Origin: Sarcocystis neurona
Taxonomy: Eukaryota; Apicomplexa; Conoidasida; Eucoccidiorida; Sarcocystidae
Direction: 5' to 3'
Length of the DNA: 64,000 nucleotides
Assembly: GCA_000727475.1 (NCBI GenBank)
Contig: KL647289.1
Span: forward strand, 8,174,629 to 8,238,628
Shown here: positions 36,759 through 50,892 of the stretch, piece by piece
Layout: the number at the start of each line of letters is the position of its first letter
Position numbering within the stretch: the first letter of the stretch is position 1
Made by a program: the position numbers and the translations under genes
Notes under the pieces: model-generated
The model's database searches: none
Told to the model about the DNA's origin: nothing
The model's input: the letters and a program-made list of their open reading frames with translations, nothing else

Positions 36759-39700
36759 TTACAGACGTCGACTGCAGGGCTTCTGCGGCAACTGCTGCAG
36801 CAGCTCTCGAAGCGTCTGGGTCACGTGCTGAAAAGAAGGTCGCTGGTGTGGCGCCTGCTGCCAGCACGCCTGCATCAGTGCTCTGCACGCGCAGTTCGAG
36901 AGGAAAAACAGCGCAGCAGAAAACCGCAGGGCGTTTTCTGAGACAAGAAGGAGCAGAGAAACGGCGCCCGAAGGACAAGTGAAAACGCATGCAGACGCAG
37001 AACGCCACCCCTGCAACAAAACTGCGCGGCCCCCACAAAAAAAGAACGCAGAAACAGACCTCTCGCGTTCGAGCCGAGCGCACGTCATTCTTCAGCGCTC
37101 TCACTCACAGACCCGCACCTGCACGTACCTCCTGCACCCTGTGCGAAACACACACATCTACGCATTGACAAACAGATACGTGTATATAAATATATATGTA
37201 CATATATATCCGTACGTGTACGTATATATACCTACGCATATATACATATATATATATCCAACGCAAACGTATATCCACACACATATATATATGTATACGT
37301 ACTTACGGGCGTCAAACAAGGAGACGCAGACGAACGCCAGGAGAACTGAGAAAGGCAATGCTCTTGCCAGCAGCAGGTTACACTTATAGGAAGAGAAACG
37401 ACCGAGGATTATCTACGTCAGTGTGTGTGTGTGTGTGCGATTGTGAGCAAAAACGAGTGGTCCTACGTGTAGAGTAAACTTCTGCGCTACTTGTGTCAAC
37501 AGGTCTATCGACGGCATCACAGAAAAGTGTCGCCACCCCTAGCCTGTGCACGCCGGCACGCAGAAAACAGTACAAATACGCAGCTGCTTTTATGTGGACT
37601 CAGCCGTGGCCTCCATTCATTCAGTCTGTGCATGAACGATCCTTTACAGACGCGTTTCTCGATCTTTCCTTGTACTAGCGAGCTGGCTATATGCGCTATA
37701 TGCATAGATGTATACTTATATATCTACGTATCTATCTATCTATCTCTCTCTATATATATGTATACATATGTATATACAGGTATACATATATCTATACTAT
37801 GTGTATACAAGTGTACGTATATCTACCTACTACTCTCTCTATATACGGATATACATAGATCTATACGTATATGCACATGTGCATACGTACTTCTATCTCT
37901 CTCTTTGTATATATAGGTATACACAGGTATCCATACAGCTACACCTAGATGGATGTATACGTAAATCTATCTATCTATATATCTGTGTATAAGTATATAC
38001 ATTGTTGTACACAGATCTAGATGTACGTATACGTACATCTATATACATCTACATATATCTACGTATACCTACATCTCTCTCCCCACCTCTATATAGACAT
38101 ATATATGTACACGTATATGTACATCTATTTATGCATATACCCACATATCTCTCTATGTATATATATATATAGCAGCAATTTCCTCCCAACAGCAGCGCAT
38201 ACAGCAGCGGCTGCGAGAGCAGCACAAATTCTATGACACGTGGTTATGAAGCAGCAATATCAACGGTAGCAGGTTCCAGAGGGAGAACTTCCGTCGCGGC
38301 TACTTCTACAGCAGCACGGCTAAACCACATAAAGACCTAACGAAGCACCTTCTGCTAGCAGCCGCACATGCAGCAGCGACTTAGAACTGCAGACACAGCA
38401 ATTAGAGAGCCACAGCAGCAGCAAAGCCGTCGCAGCAGCCTTCACGACGGCGTCCCCACGCAGCAGACGCACCACGTGATGGGCACAGCAGCACCCGTTG
38501 CAAATATACGAGCCGCCGCACATCAAGGGCGTGTTTGTACATATATGTGCAGACGTCCGCACCACCTGCGTACACATATATCTATCTATGAGCACTAGCC
38601 TGCGCAACCACCTGCAGCACCCGGTGTGCATATACCAGAGAAGTGCCGAGCAGCAGCAGGAGGCAAGACAGCAGCAGGGGCATAAGATTCTTGTCGCACA
38701 AATCCACGTCAAGAAGCAGCGCAGCTAACAACAGTCGCTCGAGTAGCCACGCCATAAAGGGTACTAGAGCAGCCACCGCATACCCAGCAGCATCACCAAA
38801 AGCAGCAACCTGGGCAGCAGTACGACCAACAGCAGCAGCGAAGCAGCAGAAACAGCGGCACAGCAGCAACGGCGGCGCAGCAGCAGCGGCAAAATCGACA
38901 AGGGCAGCTGCGGCGCAGCAGCAGATAGTTCAGCGGCAGCACAAAGAGCCGCAGCAGCGCAGTAGCACCAGGGCCAACAGCAGCAGCGGCGCAGCAGCAC
39001 GACCGACAACAGCAGGACGCACACCAGCAGCAGCGCCGCAGCACCAGCAGGACGGACAGCAGCAGCAGCGCCGCAGCAGCAGGACGAACAGCAGCAACAG
39101 CGTAGCAGCAGCAAGTCCAGCAGCAGCACGAACAGCGGCAGCATGTAGTGGGAGAGCACGTACAGCTCTCTGGCGTCTCTCGTCGCACAAGCACACCACT
39201 AGCAGCTGGCGCAGCAGCTGGCAGCAGCAGCGCAGTAGCAGCCATTTCCGCAGAGGAGGAGAATTTACGAGCCTCAGCAGCGCTTACATGAGGGGCCGTG
39301 GGCAGTCCGGACGTATCAGTCCTAGGTCAGGCCTTTCTCCTCGCAGAACTTTTCTGCATACCTCTGCAGGTGGGAGAGGCACAAGATGCCTCCGTCTGCG
39401 AGCGTGTTGTCGCTGCTGCTGTCTCTCTCCAGACGCTTCCGCTGTTGCTGCTGTTGCTGTTGCTGCTGCTCCGTGACCCGCGCCTCTGTTGCTGCTGCTT
39501 CTGCATGTGCTTCCCCGGCTCCTGCTGTTTCTTTTGGGACGCTGCTGCTGCAATGTCTTGTCTCCTTCCTCGCTGCCTCCTTCTCCTGCTGCTGCTGGTG
39601 CTCCCACGGCGCTACCGTCGTGCTGCTGTTGCTTTTCCCCTCGCTGCTCTGCAGCAGCAGGAAGCAGAGGCGCAGCCGGATGCGCACCTACTCCAGCAGC

Positions 39701-42700
39701 GCCAGCAGGAGCAAGACGGCCAGGAGGGACAGCAGCAGCAGGGGAAGAAGAAGAAGAGGAAGGACGCTCCGTCACATCCTTGTAGAAACAGTAAGGCAGC
39801 GCCTCAGCCAGTAGCTCGTATAGGACGATACCAAACGCAAACACGTCGACCTTCTCTGTATATACACCCGAAGCCACCACCTCAGGCGCCATCCAGTAGT
39901 ACGTCCCAACGATACGCGTTCTCTTCATGCACTGCTGCTGTTGCTGCTGCTGTTGCAACAGATGTTGCGGTGGTTGCCCGCCTCCCACAGCAAAGGGAGA
40001 AGGAAAACTGCTGCTGCTGCTGGTCCCCGCGGCTGTCACCCGACTCAAGCCAAAGTCCGCGACCTAACGCGCACACGAAGCAGGGCCACAGACATCAGCA
40101 GCACACTCGACGCAGCAGCGACCCACCAGCAGCAGCAACAGCGATACACAGAAGTCCCAGCAGCAACAGCAATATATGGGAGTTGCAGCAGCGACAGCAG
40201 TACACAGGTGGAAGCAGCAACAGCAGTATACAGAAGCCCCAACAACAACTGCAATATACAGGAGTCCCAGCAGCAACAGCAATATACAGGAGTCCCAGCA
40301 GGGACAGCAATATACAGGAGTCCCAGCAGCGACAGCAGGACACACGTGGAAGCAGCAACAGCAGTATACAGAAGTCCCAACAACAACTGCAATATACAGG
40401 AGTCCCAGCAGCGACAGCAATATACAGAAGTCCCAGCAGCGACAGCAGTACACACGCGGAAGCAGCAACAGCAGTATACAGAAGTCCCGGCAGCAACAAC
40501 AATATACAGGTGTCGCAGCAGCAACAGCAGTATACAAGAGTAGCAGCAGCGATGTGCCAGCAACCCCAACGGCCGACAGAGTCCCAGCAGCTCCAGCCGT
40601 GCCAGCAGCAGCGGGAGGAGCTCTGACACGCGGGGCAACAGTAACATCCCACGCAACAGGAGCGTTACCAACAGCAGCACTCGCGCCAGTCGAAAAGGCA
40701 GCAGCAGCAGCAGCAGTGTTCCCGGCGACAACACAAGAAGGCTTGCCACCCGCGGCGATAGCACCAGGGTTAAGCAGGAGGACGCCCCTCGCACGCATCC
40801 CGCACAGGAAAAACAAACTGCTACAGAGATTTCCTCCAGCAGCACGCGGAACGTCGCCCACATCCTCCGTCAGTATATCCATACATACATATGTATATAC
40901 CTTTGTGCGGACGGAGAGCGTTGCGCATGTCGTTCGTCAATATATATACATATATATTCATTTTAACGGGGAGCGTCCCGCATACCTTCCGCCAAAACAT
41001 ATATATATATATATATTTATGTATATATTTGTATGTGTGCGGGGACCGTCGCGCATGACGTCCGTCCATATATATATTCACATATAGACATATATATGTG
41101 TACGGGGCCCGTGGCGCATACCTTCCGTCAACATATATGTGTGCACATATAATAGTGAGTTGAATGACGTGCCTAAATAGACGTATGCTTGTATCCGTAG
41201 GGCGCAGATAAAAGTGTGTACATGCAGATAGAGATCCATACGTCTACATCCGGGCGTATGTACACCGGCAGAAAAGAGTTGTACACACGCGTGTATTGTT
41301 GAGGTCCTTCCGAATTCCCGGATTTATACATCCACACGTTTTGTGTCATTTGTCAAGCGACGTGCAGGAGGGGTGGTGTCTGTGGGCAGGGAGGCATTAG
41401 TCGACCTTTGTATGCATGCGCGCAAGCCGCAGGGGTCGGTTTCTTCCTCACCTTTGCATGCGGGACCTGCTCTGCATGCGTGATGGGTTCGGTAAGAAGA
41501 ATATTAAGAGACTTCAGGTCCCGGTGGACGATGGGAGGTTTTGACGCATGCAGATATGCGCAGCCTTTGGCCACGTCAAAGGCTATCTTCGCCTTCTGCC
41601 ACCAGGTCAGAAAAAAGCTTCTTCTCCGCCTTCCACATTCCGCTTCGTCCTTCATCTGCTCCCCTTCGTCTTCCTCTTCTTCTTCTGCGTCTTCCTCTCC
41701 TGGCGCGTGCTGTGCTCGCCGCGGCGTGGCCTCTTCGTCAACACGCCCCGCCCCGCGCTGATGCTGCTGTTGCTGCCCGCACGCCACCCGCTGTTCTTCC
41801 CCCACCTCCTCTCCTTGCAGCAGCTGCTGCTTCCGCTTCTTTTTGTCTTCCGCGTGGCTCCTTTGTTGCTGCTGCTGTCGCGACTCCTCCTCCTCCTCGT
41901 CCGTCGCTGCGGCCTCCTCTCCGCTGCTGCTCCCTGGCTTCCCCTCGCCTCCACGCCCTGCCACTGCTGCTGCCCACTCCGCTCCTCTCTCTGCTGCTAC
42001 GCCTCGGCGTTCTCTGCCCGTCGCGACTGCTGCAGCAGCAGCACCACCTGCTTCGGTCTCACTTCCTACTGCAGTGCGCCGGTTTCCTCGCGACTTCTTC
42101 TCTGCTGCCTGGACGTGCTGCTCCTCCTCCTGCTTTCCTCTTCCCCCTTCCTGCTTCCACTGCGTCACCTCCTTCTCCTCCTCGGCACCAGCCGCAGCCG
42201 CAGCAAGCGCCGTTGTTTGCTTACAAGTGCCTCTTCTTCGCACATCCCGGTTGCTGCTGTTGCCTTCGCGCTGCTGCTGCTCTGCTCGCTGCTGCGTGTC
42301 CACCTCCTTCTTCTTCTTCCCCGCGACACCAGCACCGCCGGCGTCCCGTCCCCCCACTCCAGGTGTCTGCGCCCTATCAACACCATTCCCAACCCCACCT
42401 CGCCCTTTTCTGGCCACCGGCCGAACCTCCTGCTGCTGCCCCACAGCATTCCTTACCGCCAGCCGAGCAGCAGCAGCAGGACGCGTTTCTACGACAGCAG
42501 CGGGCGTGTGGAAAGCATCAGGAGAACGGCCGTACAGCAGTTCGAAGAGACTGCCGCCGGCGCAGAGTTCCGTCACGACAAAGAGAGGGCTGCTGCGCAG
42601 TCGTGCGCCCATGAGCAGCACTAGGTTCGGGTGACGCAGCCGCAGCATCAGCAGCAACTCTCGTTCAAAGTCGCCGACGGCTCGTGCTGCTGCTTCACTG

Positions 42701-45700
42701 TCCTGGAGGGTCAGCCGCTTGATTGCGACCTCGGAGCCTCGCCACGTGCCAGCAAAGACGGTGCTTGACGCTCCACTGCCGATTTGCTTCTCTATAAAAA
42801 TTTCGTTCAGAGATATCTCTTCCCACCTGCTGCTGCCACTTACCCCTCCCGCTGCGGCGATGAGTTCTCCTCCCCCTCCTGCTGCAACAGCAGCAGCAGC
42901 AGCGACTTCTCCCCCTCCTCCTCTTCCGGCGGTTCCGGTGCTGCTTCCTCCTCCTGCTGCTGCAGCTGCTCTAGAGACCTCGACGTGTTCTACGTACGCT
43001 CCTGCTGCTGCTGCGTCCGCTGCAAAGACTGGGATTCCGAGGGGCAGACGGGCCACATGCGCAGAAGAAGCACCACGAGCGCCTTCAGCAGCAGACCTGC
43101 CGGCTGCTGCACCTCCTGCTGCAGATCCGTGAGCACCAGCTGCAGAAGGCATACCACCAAATCCAGGCAGTCCAACAGCAGCAGCAGCGCTCACTCCTGG
43201 AGAGAGGGGAAACGTCAGGTCTGCTGCTAGCTGCCTTGGCTCCGGGTATACCAACAGCAGCTGCTGCGGACCTTCTGCTGTCCCGTCCGCTCTGCCGGTA
43301 CAAGGCATCGCGTTCCACCAGCCACCACTGGCTCCTCCTCCTCCCACTCCTCTTCCGCCTCCTGCTGCTGCTGCTATCTCTGCTGCTGCTATCTCTGCTG
43401 CTGCCGCTGTTGCTCTTCCTGGGGAAGTGTCTGGCACGTAGTACTCATTGCCCATTCCCCAATGGGCCTGCTGCTGCTGCAGCGCCTGCAACTGCTGTAG
43501 CTGCTGCAACTGAGGCAGCTGTTGCTCTTGGAACTGCAGTTGCTGCTCGTGGAGCTGTTGTATCTGCGTCTCTTGCAGCTGTTGCTGCAGGTGCTGCTCT
43601 TGCAGCTGCTGCAGCTGCTGTTCTTGGAGCTGCAGGAGCTGCTGCTCTTGGAATTGCTGCAACTCGTGCTCCTGCAACTGCTGCTGCACTTGTTGCTGCT
43701 GCAGCTGCAGCAGTAAAAGCTGCTCCTGCAGCTTGGTCCGTTGCTGTTCTGCCTGCCGTAGCGATAGCGCGTCTTCTCTCCACGCGAGGCCGACGCGACT
43801 CCACGGATGCGCCGCGTCAACAGCAGCAGCAGCACCACCCCCGACGACTTTCGCATGGAGCAGCTGCTGCTGCTCCTGTAACTGTTGTTGCTGCTGCAGC
43901 TGCTGCTGCAACTGCTGCTGCTGCTGCAGGTGGAATTGCTGCTGCAGCTGAAACTGCTGCTGCCGCTGGAACTGTTGCTGCTGCTCGAATTGCTGCTGTT
44001 GCTGGAACTGCTGCTGCTGTTGCAACTGCTTCTGATGGAATGACGACTGCTGCTGTTGGCCGGCCTGCTGTCGCTGCTGCATGTGCCGGTGGCCGTGTCG
44101 CCGGAGATGCAGTTGTCGCTGCTGTTGAAGAATGACCCGCTGCTGCTGCACTTGCTGCAGCGGGAAAAAAGCAGGTGCTGCAGCAGCAGCCGCAGCAACA
44201 GAGCAATTGCCTACCTCCGACACGTTGAGAGCGGGAGACGCAGGCAGCGTCATCTGCGATGCTGCACCGGCTGCTGCCAACGGTGCGACACTGGCAGCAG
44301 CAGGCAACCCAAGCATTTCTGCTGCAGGCTGGCCGTCACTACGCTGCTGCAGTTCCTGCTGCTGCTGGAAGTGCTCCAGACGTAGCACCTCGGGCTGCTG
44401 CTGCGGATCTGGCTCCTGCCGGTCCGCCCCCAGCTGATGTTGCCGCACCAGTTGCTCCTGCCGCAGCTGTTGCTGCTGCTGCAGCTGCTGCCGTTGGACG
44501 TGTTGAGGCTGCTGCGCCTGCAACGGGCCGAACATCCTGCAGCCGTCTGCACCACAAGGCACTGCCCAGCCGCAACTCTCCGCTATCTGCTGCTGCCGCT
44601 GCACTGCAGGAGGCTGCTGCTGCTGCTGTTGCCCTTCCGCCTCTCCCGTCTGCAAACGTCGCTGCTCCTGCAGGAGGCGCTGTGGCAGTCGCTGCTCTTG
44701 CTGCTGCTGTTGTCGCTGCTGCTCTTGCTGCCGCTGCTCTTGCTGCGAGAGCCAACGGCTCTTCTGCGAGGACGTGCCGTTCTGCTCCTCCTGCTGCTGC
44801 TGCGACGTACAGGGAGAGAGGCGATTCTCTGCGGCAGATCTGCTCGCGAGCTCAGTTACTGCTGCTGAGTCACCGCTGCTGCTCTTCTTCGTCTTCGCCA
44901 GCGGCAGCAGCCGCATCTTCCCCTCCCCGCTCCCCCTCGGCGGTGACGCGTCACTGCGTTTCTCTTCTTTTTCTCTTTCTTGCTGCTGATGCTGTTGCAG
45001 CGAGCGCTGCTGCTCCCACACACGTTGGCACTCCCGTTGTTGGTGCTCGCCAGTCTCTCCCCTCTCCTTCTGCTGTTGCCCGTCCTGCTCTTCCCGCTGC
45101 GCCCTCTCTCGCTGCCTCCCCAGCTCCTGTCTTCCTTGCAGCTCCAATCTTTCCCGCCGATGCTGCTGCTGTTGCTGTGGCCTCTCCTGCTGCTGCTGTT
45201 GCTGTTGCCTCTCCTGCTGCTGCTGTTGCTGTTGCCTCTCCTGCTGCTGCTGCTGTTGCCTCTCCTGCTGCTTACGTGGAAAGTAGCGGCGAGAGGAGAA
45301 CTTCAGCAAATCTTCCTCGAACGAAGCAACAGCCTGTGAAGAAGCTTCATCAGGCGGCGTTTCAATCTCTTCGTCTGCTGCTGTTGCTGCATCGTCTGCG
45401 ACTGTGGGTGCTTGTCGCTCGTGTGTTGCCGCCGCTGCCGCCTGCTCCTGGCTCCCCTCTTTCGCCTGCTGCCCTACATTTCTCCCTGTAACTTCTTCCT
45501 CTGCTGCTGCTGCCGCTTTTTTCCGACCGCCCGCGACGCCTGCCGCTGCAGTTCCTCCTCCTTCTCCTCCTGCTCCTCCAGGTGCTGCTCGACCACGTGC
45601 TGCTGCTGTTGCTGCCACCTGTGCCACTGGTTTCGCCGATGCTTCTGCTGTCACTGTAGCGGCTTCTTCGCTTGCGACACGTCTTAAGCAGGAAGCTGCT

Positions 45701-48700
45701 TGCTGATGCAGCAGCAGCTGTTGCTCCTCGGCTGCTGGACCCACCTGACTACCTGCTGCTGCAGAACACCCAGCAGCACCGCTGGCGTTCCCTGATCCGC
45801 GGGACTGCCTCATTTTTCTGCTGCTTCCCCTGCTGCTTCTGCTCCTGCTGCTACTTCTGCTGCTCCTACTCACGGCCCTACCACTCGCGTCACTGCTCCT
45901 GCTGTATGCACTGCTGCTGCTGCTGCTCCTGCTACTGCTGCTGGTGGTTTCAACATGCACCTCGTAGGGACGGCTGCTGCTGCTGCTTCGGCTGCTGCGC
46001 CTGTTTCGGCTGCTGCTGCTGCTACTTCCGCTGCTGCTGCTGTTTCTGCTTCTGCTGTTTCCGCTTCTGCTGCGACTCCTTCGGTTGCTGCTGCTGCTGC
46101 TACTGTCACCGGGGTGTTCCATCGCCTCCCTGCTGCCAGAGGCTGCCTCCCCAACATCGCTTTCCTGCTTCTGCTGCTCTTCCTGCTGGTGCTGCCGCTC
46201 TCCCTGCTGGAGCTGCTGCCCTTTCTGCTGAAGCTGCTGCATCTGCTTACTTCTTCTCCTTCTTCCGTCGTCTGGTCTTCCTGAGAGACCGTTCTGCGGC
46301 TGTGTCTGTGCTTGCAGGGCTCCGCGCCAGTTGCACTGCGGTCCAGCTGCTGCAGCAGCACGGCCAACGAAAGGAGCAGACGCGAGCGCAGCTGCTGCAG
46401 AGCCTGCTGGCTCGCCCGGTGCCGACCCCAGGTGGGGCAGCGGCGGGGACCACTCCTCCTCCTGCGTCCTCTGCGTCCCTTCGTATTGCTGCTGCAGCAC
46501 CTGCTGCTGCTGCTGCTGCTTATTCTGCTGTTGCTCGAGCAGCAGCGATCGGGCAGCAGGCGCAGAAACTGCAACAGCAGGCAGCGCCGCAGGCAGCGGC
46601 AACACCTGCAGCAGCTGCGCGGCCGTCTGCAGCAGAGCAGCGCTTTCTTCTTCTGAAGCATCTTTTTCTCCTCCTCTTGCACGTTGTTCCTCTTCTTCTC
46701 CTCCTTCTCCGCTGCTGCTGTTGCTGCCGCTTCTCCACCGTCTGTGGCTGCCGCTGCTGCTTTTTCTGCTGCTGCACGAAGACGGGAGCAGCAGCCGCGG
46801 CAGCAGCGCAAGAGCCGCAGGAGGCAGGCGCTGGATGCGGCCGAAGTGAGGCAGATAAGAAGAGAGCACTGCAGCCCACTCTGCAGCAGCAGCAACAACA
46901 GCAGCAGTGTGTGGAAGCGATGCAGCAGCCGGTCACAACAGGAATAGCCACCCGCATAAAAGGTGAGCAGCCGCAACAGCAGCAACCAGCGCAGCAAGAG
47001 CAGCAGCGGCGTAGTACCAGCAGCATCAGTAGCAGCAGCAATGGCAGAAGGACGCCGCAGCAGTAGTCTACCAGAGCAGCGGCCGAAACGCCCGAGCAGC
47101 AGCAGTAGCAACAAAGAGCGACAGCTGCATATCAACCGCAGCAGCAGCGGAAGCCGACGCCCAACCAAGAGACGCAGCATCAGGAGAATAGCACACCCAC
47201 AGCGACAGCAAGTCCAGCAGAAGCAGCAGCAACAAAAAGACCAAATGACGGCCTAGTCAGCAGCGGAAGTAGCTGCTTTCACCCAGAGCATCACCGGGAA
47301 GAGAAGGGGAAGAGGAGAGAGGGAAGCACGGCAGCAGCAGGTGCATGCGGCAGGAGGGCCAGCAGCAGCAGCAGCGCGCCAGAGCGAATGCGTCGCACAC
47401 TCCACAGACAGCAGCAGCAGCAGCACAGAGACCCGCAGCAGGCGCCTCGTCGCGGGAGCGGCAGCAATGACGACCTCGTTGAACGAACAAGAGAGAGAGC
47501 CACTCAGCAACACCACCTGTAGCAACCCGCAGCAGAAGCAGCAGGAAGCAGCAACAGAAGCAGCAGCAGTAAAGAAGCAGCACGCAATAGAGCAAAAGCA
47601 GCAGGAACCAACGCAGCAGAAGCAGCAGTGCTTGAAGCGTAGTCGACGCGAGGGCAAGTGCACCGTTTGTAAAGGTTTCAGCAGCAGGGAAGCTCCGAAG
47701 AGCAGCAGCACCAGAGGCGGTGGCGAAAGCAAGACTACGGGCAGTACCATCATCGCAGGCAGCAGCAGGAGCACCAGGAGAACGGGCTGAGCAGCAGCAG
47801 CACGGACTGAGCGGCAGCAGCAGCATCCGACGGGCGGAAGTGTAGACGGGAGCAGCAGCGGCAGTCAGCCGACAAAAAGGTCAACAGCAGCAGCACCAAG
47901 ACGTCAGCAGCAGCTGCTGCGTCCGGGAGCGGCGAGAGGGAGCCTCCGAGCTGCAGCGGCAGCCGCAAAGAAAATTCAAGCAGCAGCAGCAGCAGCCAGA
48001 AGAAGAGACGCAGGAGTAGGCGAAGGCGGAGCAGCAGCAGCCGCACGGCCACCGCTCAAGCAAGAGCAGCAAGATGAAGAGGACGATCACGTGAACTAGC
48101 AGCAACAGCAGCAGCAGCAAAAAGGAGAGAAGGTCGCTGCTGCTTCTATGTGGACTTGAGAAGAAAAGTGTCTACGGAATGCAGTGGTTCTACAGAAACG
48201 TGTCTCTGTGTCTCCCAGTTTTTTGGCGACTTCTTTACATCTTCGTAGAATATCTTGCAGTGAAGCCCGCAGCCACGGCGCTACGACCCGTCCTCCAGCA
48301 GGACTGAGGAGTAACGGCCAGCAGCAAGGACAGCAGCAGAAGGCTCTCCACACAACAGCAGCAACAGCAGCGACAACGAGAGACACAAAAAAATCGGACT
48401 GGCAGCAGCAGGCGCAGCACACCAGCAACTGACGCCACAGATGCAGCAATAGGAACCCGACCTAAGTCGGAGCAGCGCAAGATGGCCAGCAGTAGCCGCA
48501 CCAAGAGAAGCAGCAGGGCGAGCCGCAGCAGCTCCGGTGGGAAGAGAGCAGCAGCAGCAAGTGCGGCAACAGCAGCAGCGTCACCTTTTTGGGCAGCAGC
48601 GGGCTATCGGGGAAATTTTAGCAGCTGCATCTCGCGCAGCAGCAGCAGCAGCACGGCATGCAAGCAGACAAAAACATGGCAGCAGTGGCTTCATGCGGAT

Positions 48701-50858
48701 GATATTGCGAATGACGAAAAGGGCCCAAGCAGGAAATGTACATCAACTGCCCTGCATGTTCCCTTGCAACTTATACCGACTGCCTGTACACACATATATA
48801 TACACGTGTGTGCACACCCAAGCTTATACATACACACACACATGTGTGCAGATAGAAATTCAGAGAAGAAGCACATTTACGACTTCTTCATTTTCTGCCC
48901 CTCTCTCTCTGTCTGTTGTAACCACCAACAACCCCACCCACCCGCATAGCGAGAGACGTGCAGGTGCAGGTGAGTATGCGATTCGACGCAGGAATATGTC
49001 TGTCTGCTACCGTACATCCGAGACGCACGTATCTCCCTCCCCCTGCCCATAGAACTGATACGTCTCCACATTTGTACATAGGTAGTTGCACATATATGCA
49101 TTCAAAGGCAAATATAAATATACACATACGTGTCTCAGCTCTGTCTGGCTGTTTGTTGGTCTGTCTTTCGCTATCTCCCCCTGTCTCTCACACTTCTTAG
49201 ATGTCCACTCCTGCATATATTTTTTCTCCTACATATATATATATATATATGTCTCTCTCGCGAGACAGTCTTCTTGATATCTCTGTGCCTCCATCTCCTT
49301 TCCTCGGTCTCCTCCTATAGAGCGGTCTTCCGCGCTCTCTTTCTGTCTGTCTTTCTCTCCGTCCGCTTCCCGCCGTTAGCAGCAATATTACCTGATATGT
49401 CTTGCTGCTTCCTGACGGCGTCGATGAGCAGCCTCCGCGACGCAGCAAATAGCCGTTCTTCACGGCCGTCCACTTCTTCGCATGTTGCCGCTGCTGTTGC
49501 CCCTTCTCCTCTTCCTCCGCCTCCTCCTGCTCTGCGTTTTCCGTCTGCCGCAGGCCGTGGAGCGGCTGCTGCTGCTGCTGCTCCCTCTGCCGGCGCGACG
49601 CTCGCTCTTTTTACTAGCAGCCAGCAGAAGAGGTGCAAGCAGAGGGCAAGCAGTCGGCTGGTGTCTTCTCCGAAGTGCAGCGTAGCAACCGCGGCGACGC
49701 CCAGCAGCTCGCGCTTCTCTCCCTGTGACTCCCACGCGCGGCACAGCGACAGTCCGCCCACCAGCTGCTGAGTAAGCAGTCTGCGACGCCACCAGCAGCG
49801 CAGCACAGCAGCAGCGTCCGAAGCGCACACACGCGTTCCTCTGTCTGCTTCCGCTGCAGCAAAAAAAGAACATAAATGCCCTGTCCTCCTCCTCCTTCTC
49901 CGTAAGAAGCAGCAGTAGCGACAACGGCAGTGCGCGTGCAGAGCGGGTCCCGCAGACATCTCTGTGCAGTGTACGTACACCTCAACCAGCACAGGGCAGC
50001 CCCACCCCACACTCGGATATCTAGCCTCTCCTCACACATACACATACATATGTAGGAAACTCCGGCGATCCCCGCAGTGCAATCTGCACACGTCTAGTAA
50101 GCTTACCTCTATCCTGTGGATGTATCTTTATACATATATGTATATTAAGCTTGCGTTCCCTCTTTAAAAGTGTCTTCATATATATGTGTATGTGTATGTA
50201 TATACACTTTGTATGCTTCCTCTCGAAGTATCTTTGTATATATAGACACGCGTGTACATTAGGCTAATGTGTTTTCTCTAGAAGTACCGTAATATATCTA
50301 TATGTGTACTGGGCTTGCATGTTTTCTCCGTAAGTAACTTTGTAGATACATATGCATATTGAGCTTCCGGTGGAAAAGCTACGTGTGCCTATATGCCCAT
50401 ATATGTGTAGGCAGTGAAGGAGAAGGCGGGGCCGTGTGCCGCGTCGTAGGTGACTCTTGAAGAAGAGCAGCAGCAGGAAGAAGAGGAGGAGCAGGCGAGA
50501 CGAGACACCCCCTCCACCCTCCTGCCTGGCTGGCGCGGTCCCAAGACGCACCTATAAAACCTGCGAGCACGCCACGTAGGAGTAGACACGAGCTCTACGT
50601 CCGGATCTATCTGTCTTCCTCTCTTCCTATCTTTTTATCCATATACATATGTATACAAATGTAGATATAAGTTTAAAGTATAGCGAAGTTGACATACGTG
50701 GCGGTGTGTGGCTATTTGTCAGTGTCCTGATGTATATATATATATATACAGGTGTCTAGCTATCTATACATCTCTCTCTATGCTGAAATACACTTACTTA
50801 ACCGCACATTTATTTATACATATACACACGTGCGTCTTACCTTCTCTCTCTATCTTTG

Positions 50859-50892
<34 letters not shown>

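Larger units (their letters stand above)
36883..39287 (-). other. Kinase intron 6 (2,405 nt)
   Basis: The donor is AT/GTAAGC and the acceptor is GCGTGCAG. The phase 2 join makes PRPLI-ALMQACW, which fits the TKL C-lobe. The intron holds a 1-kb TA microsatellite field (about 37.16-38.18 kb) and a long CAG tract on the plus strand (38.16-39.25 kb), which is CTG on the sense strand. Confidence 0.75.
40064..41451 (-). other. Kinase intron 5 (1,388 nt)
   Basis: The donor AAG/GTGAGG and the acceptor GCGTTAG are phase 0. The intron separates the HRD loop from DFG, so any retention destroys the kinase. It contains the 28-bp array and the 65-bp minisatellite. Confidence 0.85.

Noticed and set aside
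38160..39480. Long Ser/Gln, Ala or Leu/Cys-rich frames on both strands
   Set aside because: (CAG)n has no stop in any of six frames. These lie in kinase intron 6 and have no splice or domain support.
39298..40860. Overlapping 272-442 codon frames on both strands
   Set aside because: They arise from the kinase exon 6 antisense and the 28-bp array, whose period shifts frame without creating stops.
41541..45700. Plus-strand Leu/Pro/Cys-rich frames of 300-460 codons
   Set aside because: They are antisense to kinase exon 5, which carries clear kinase motifs on the minus strand.
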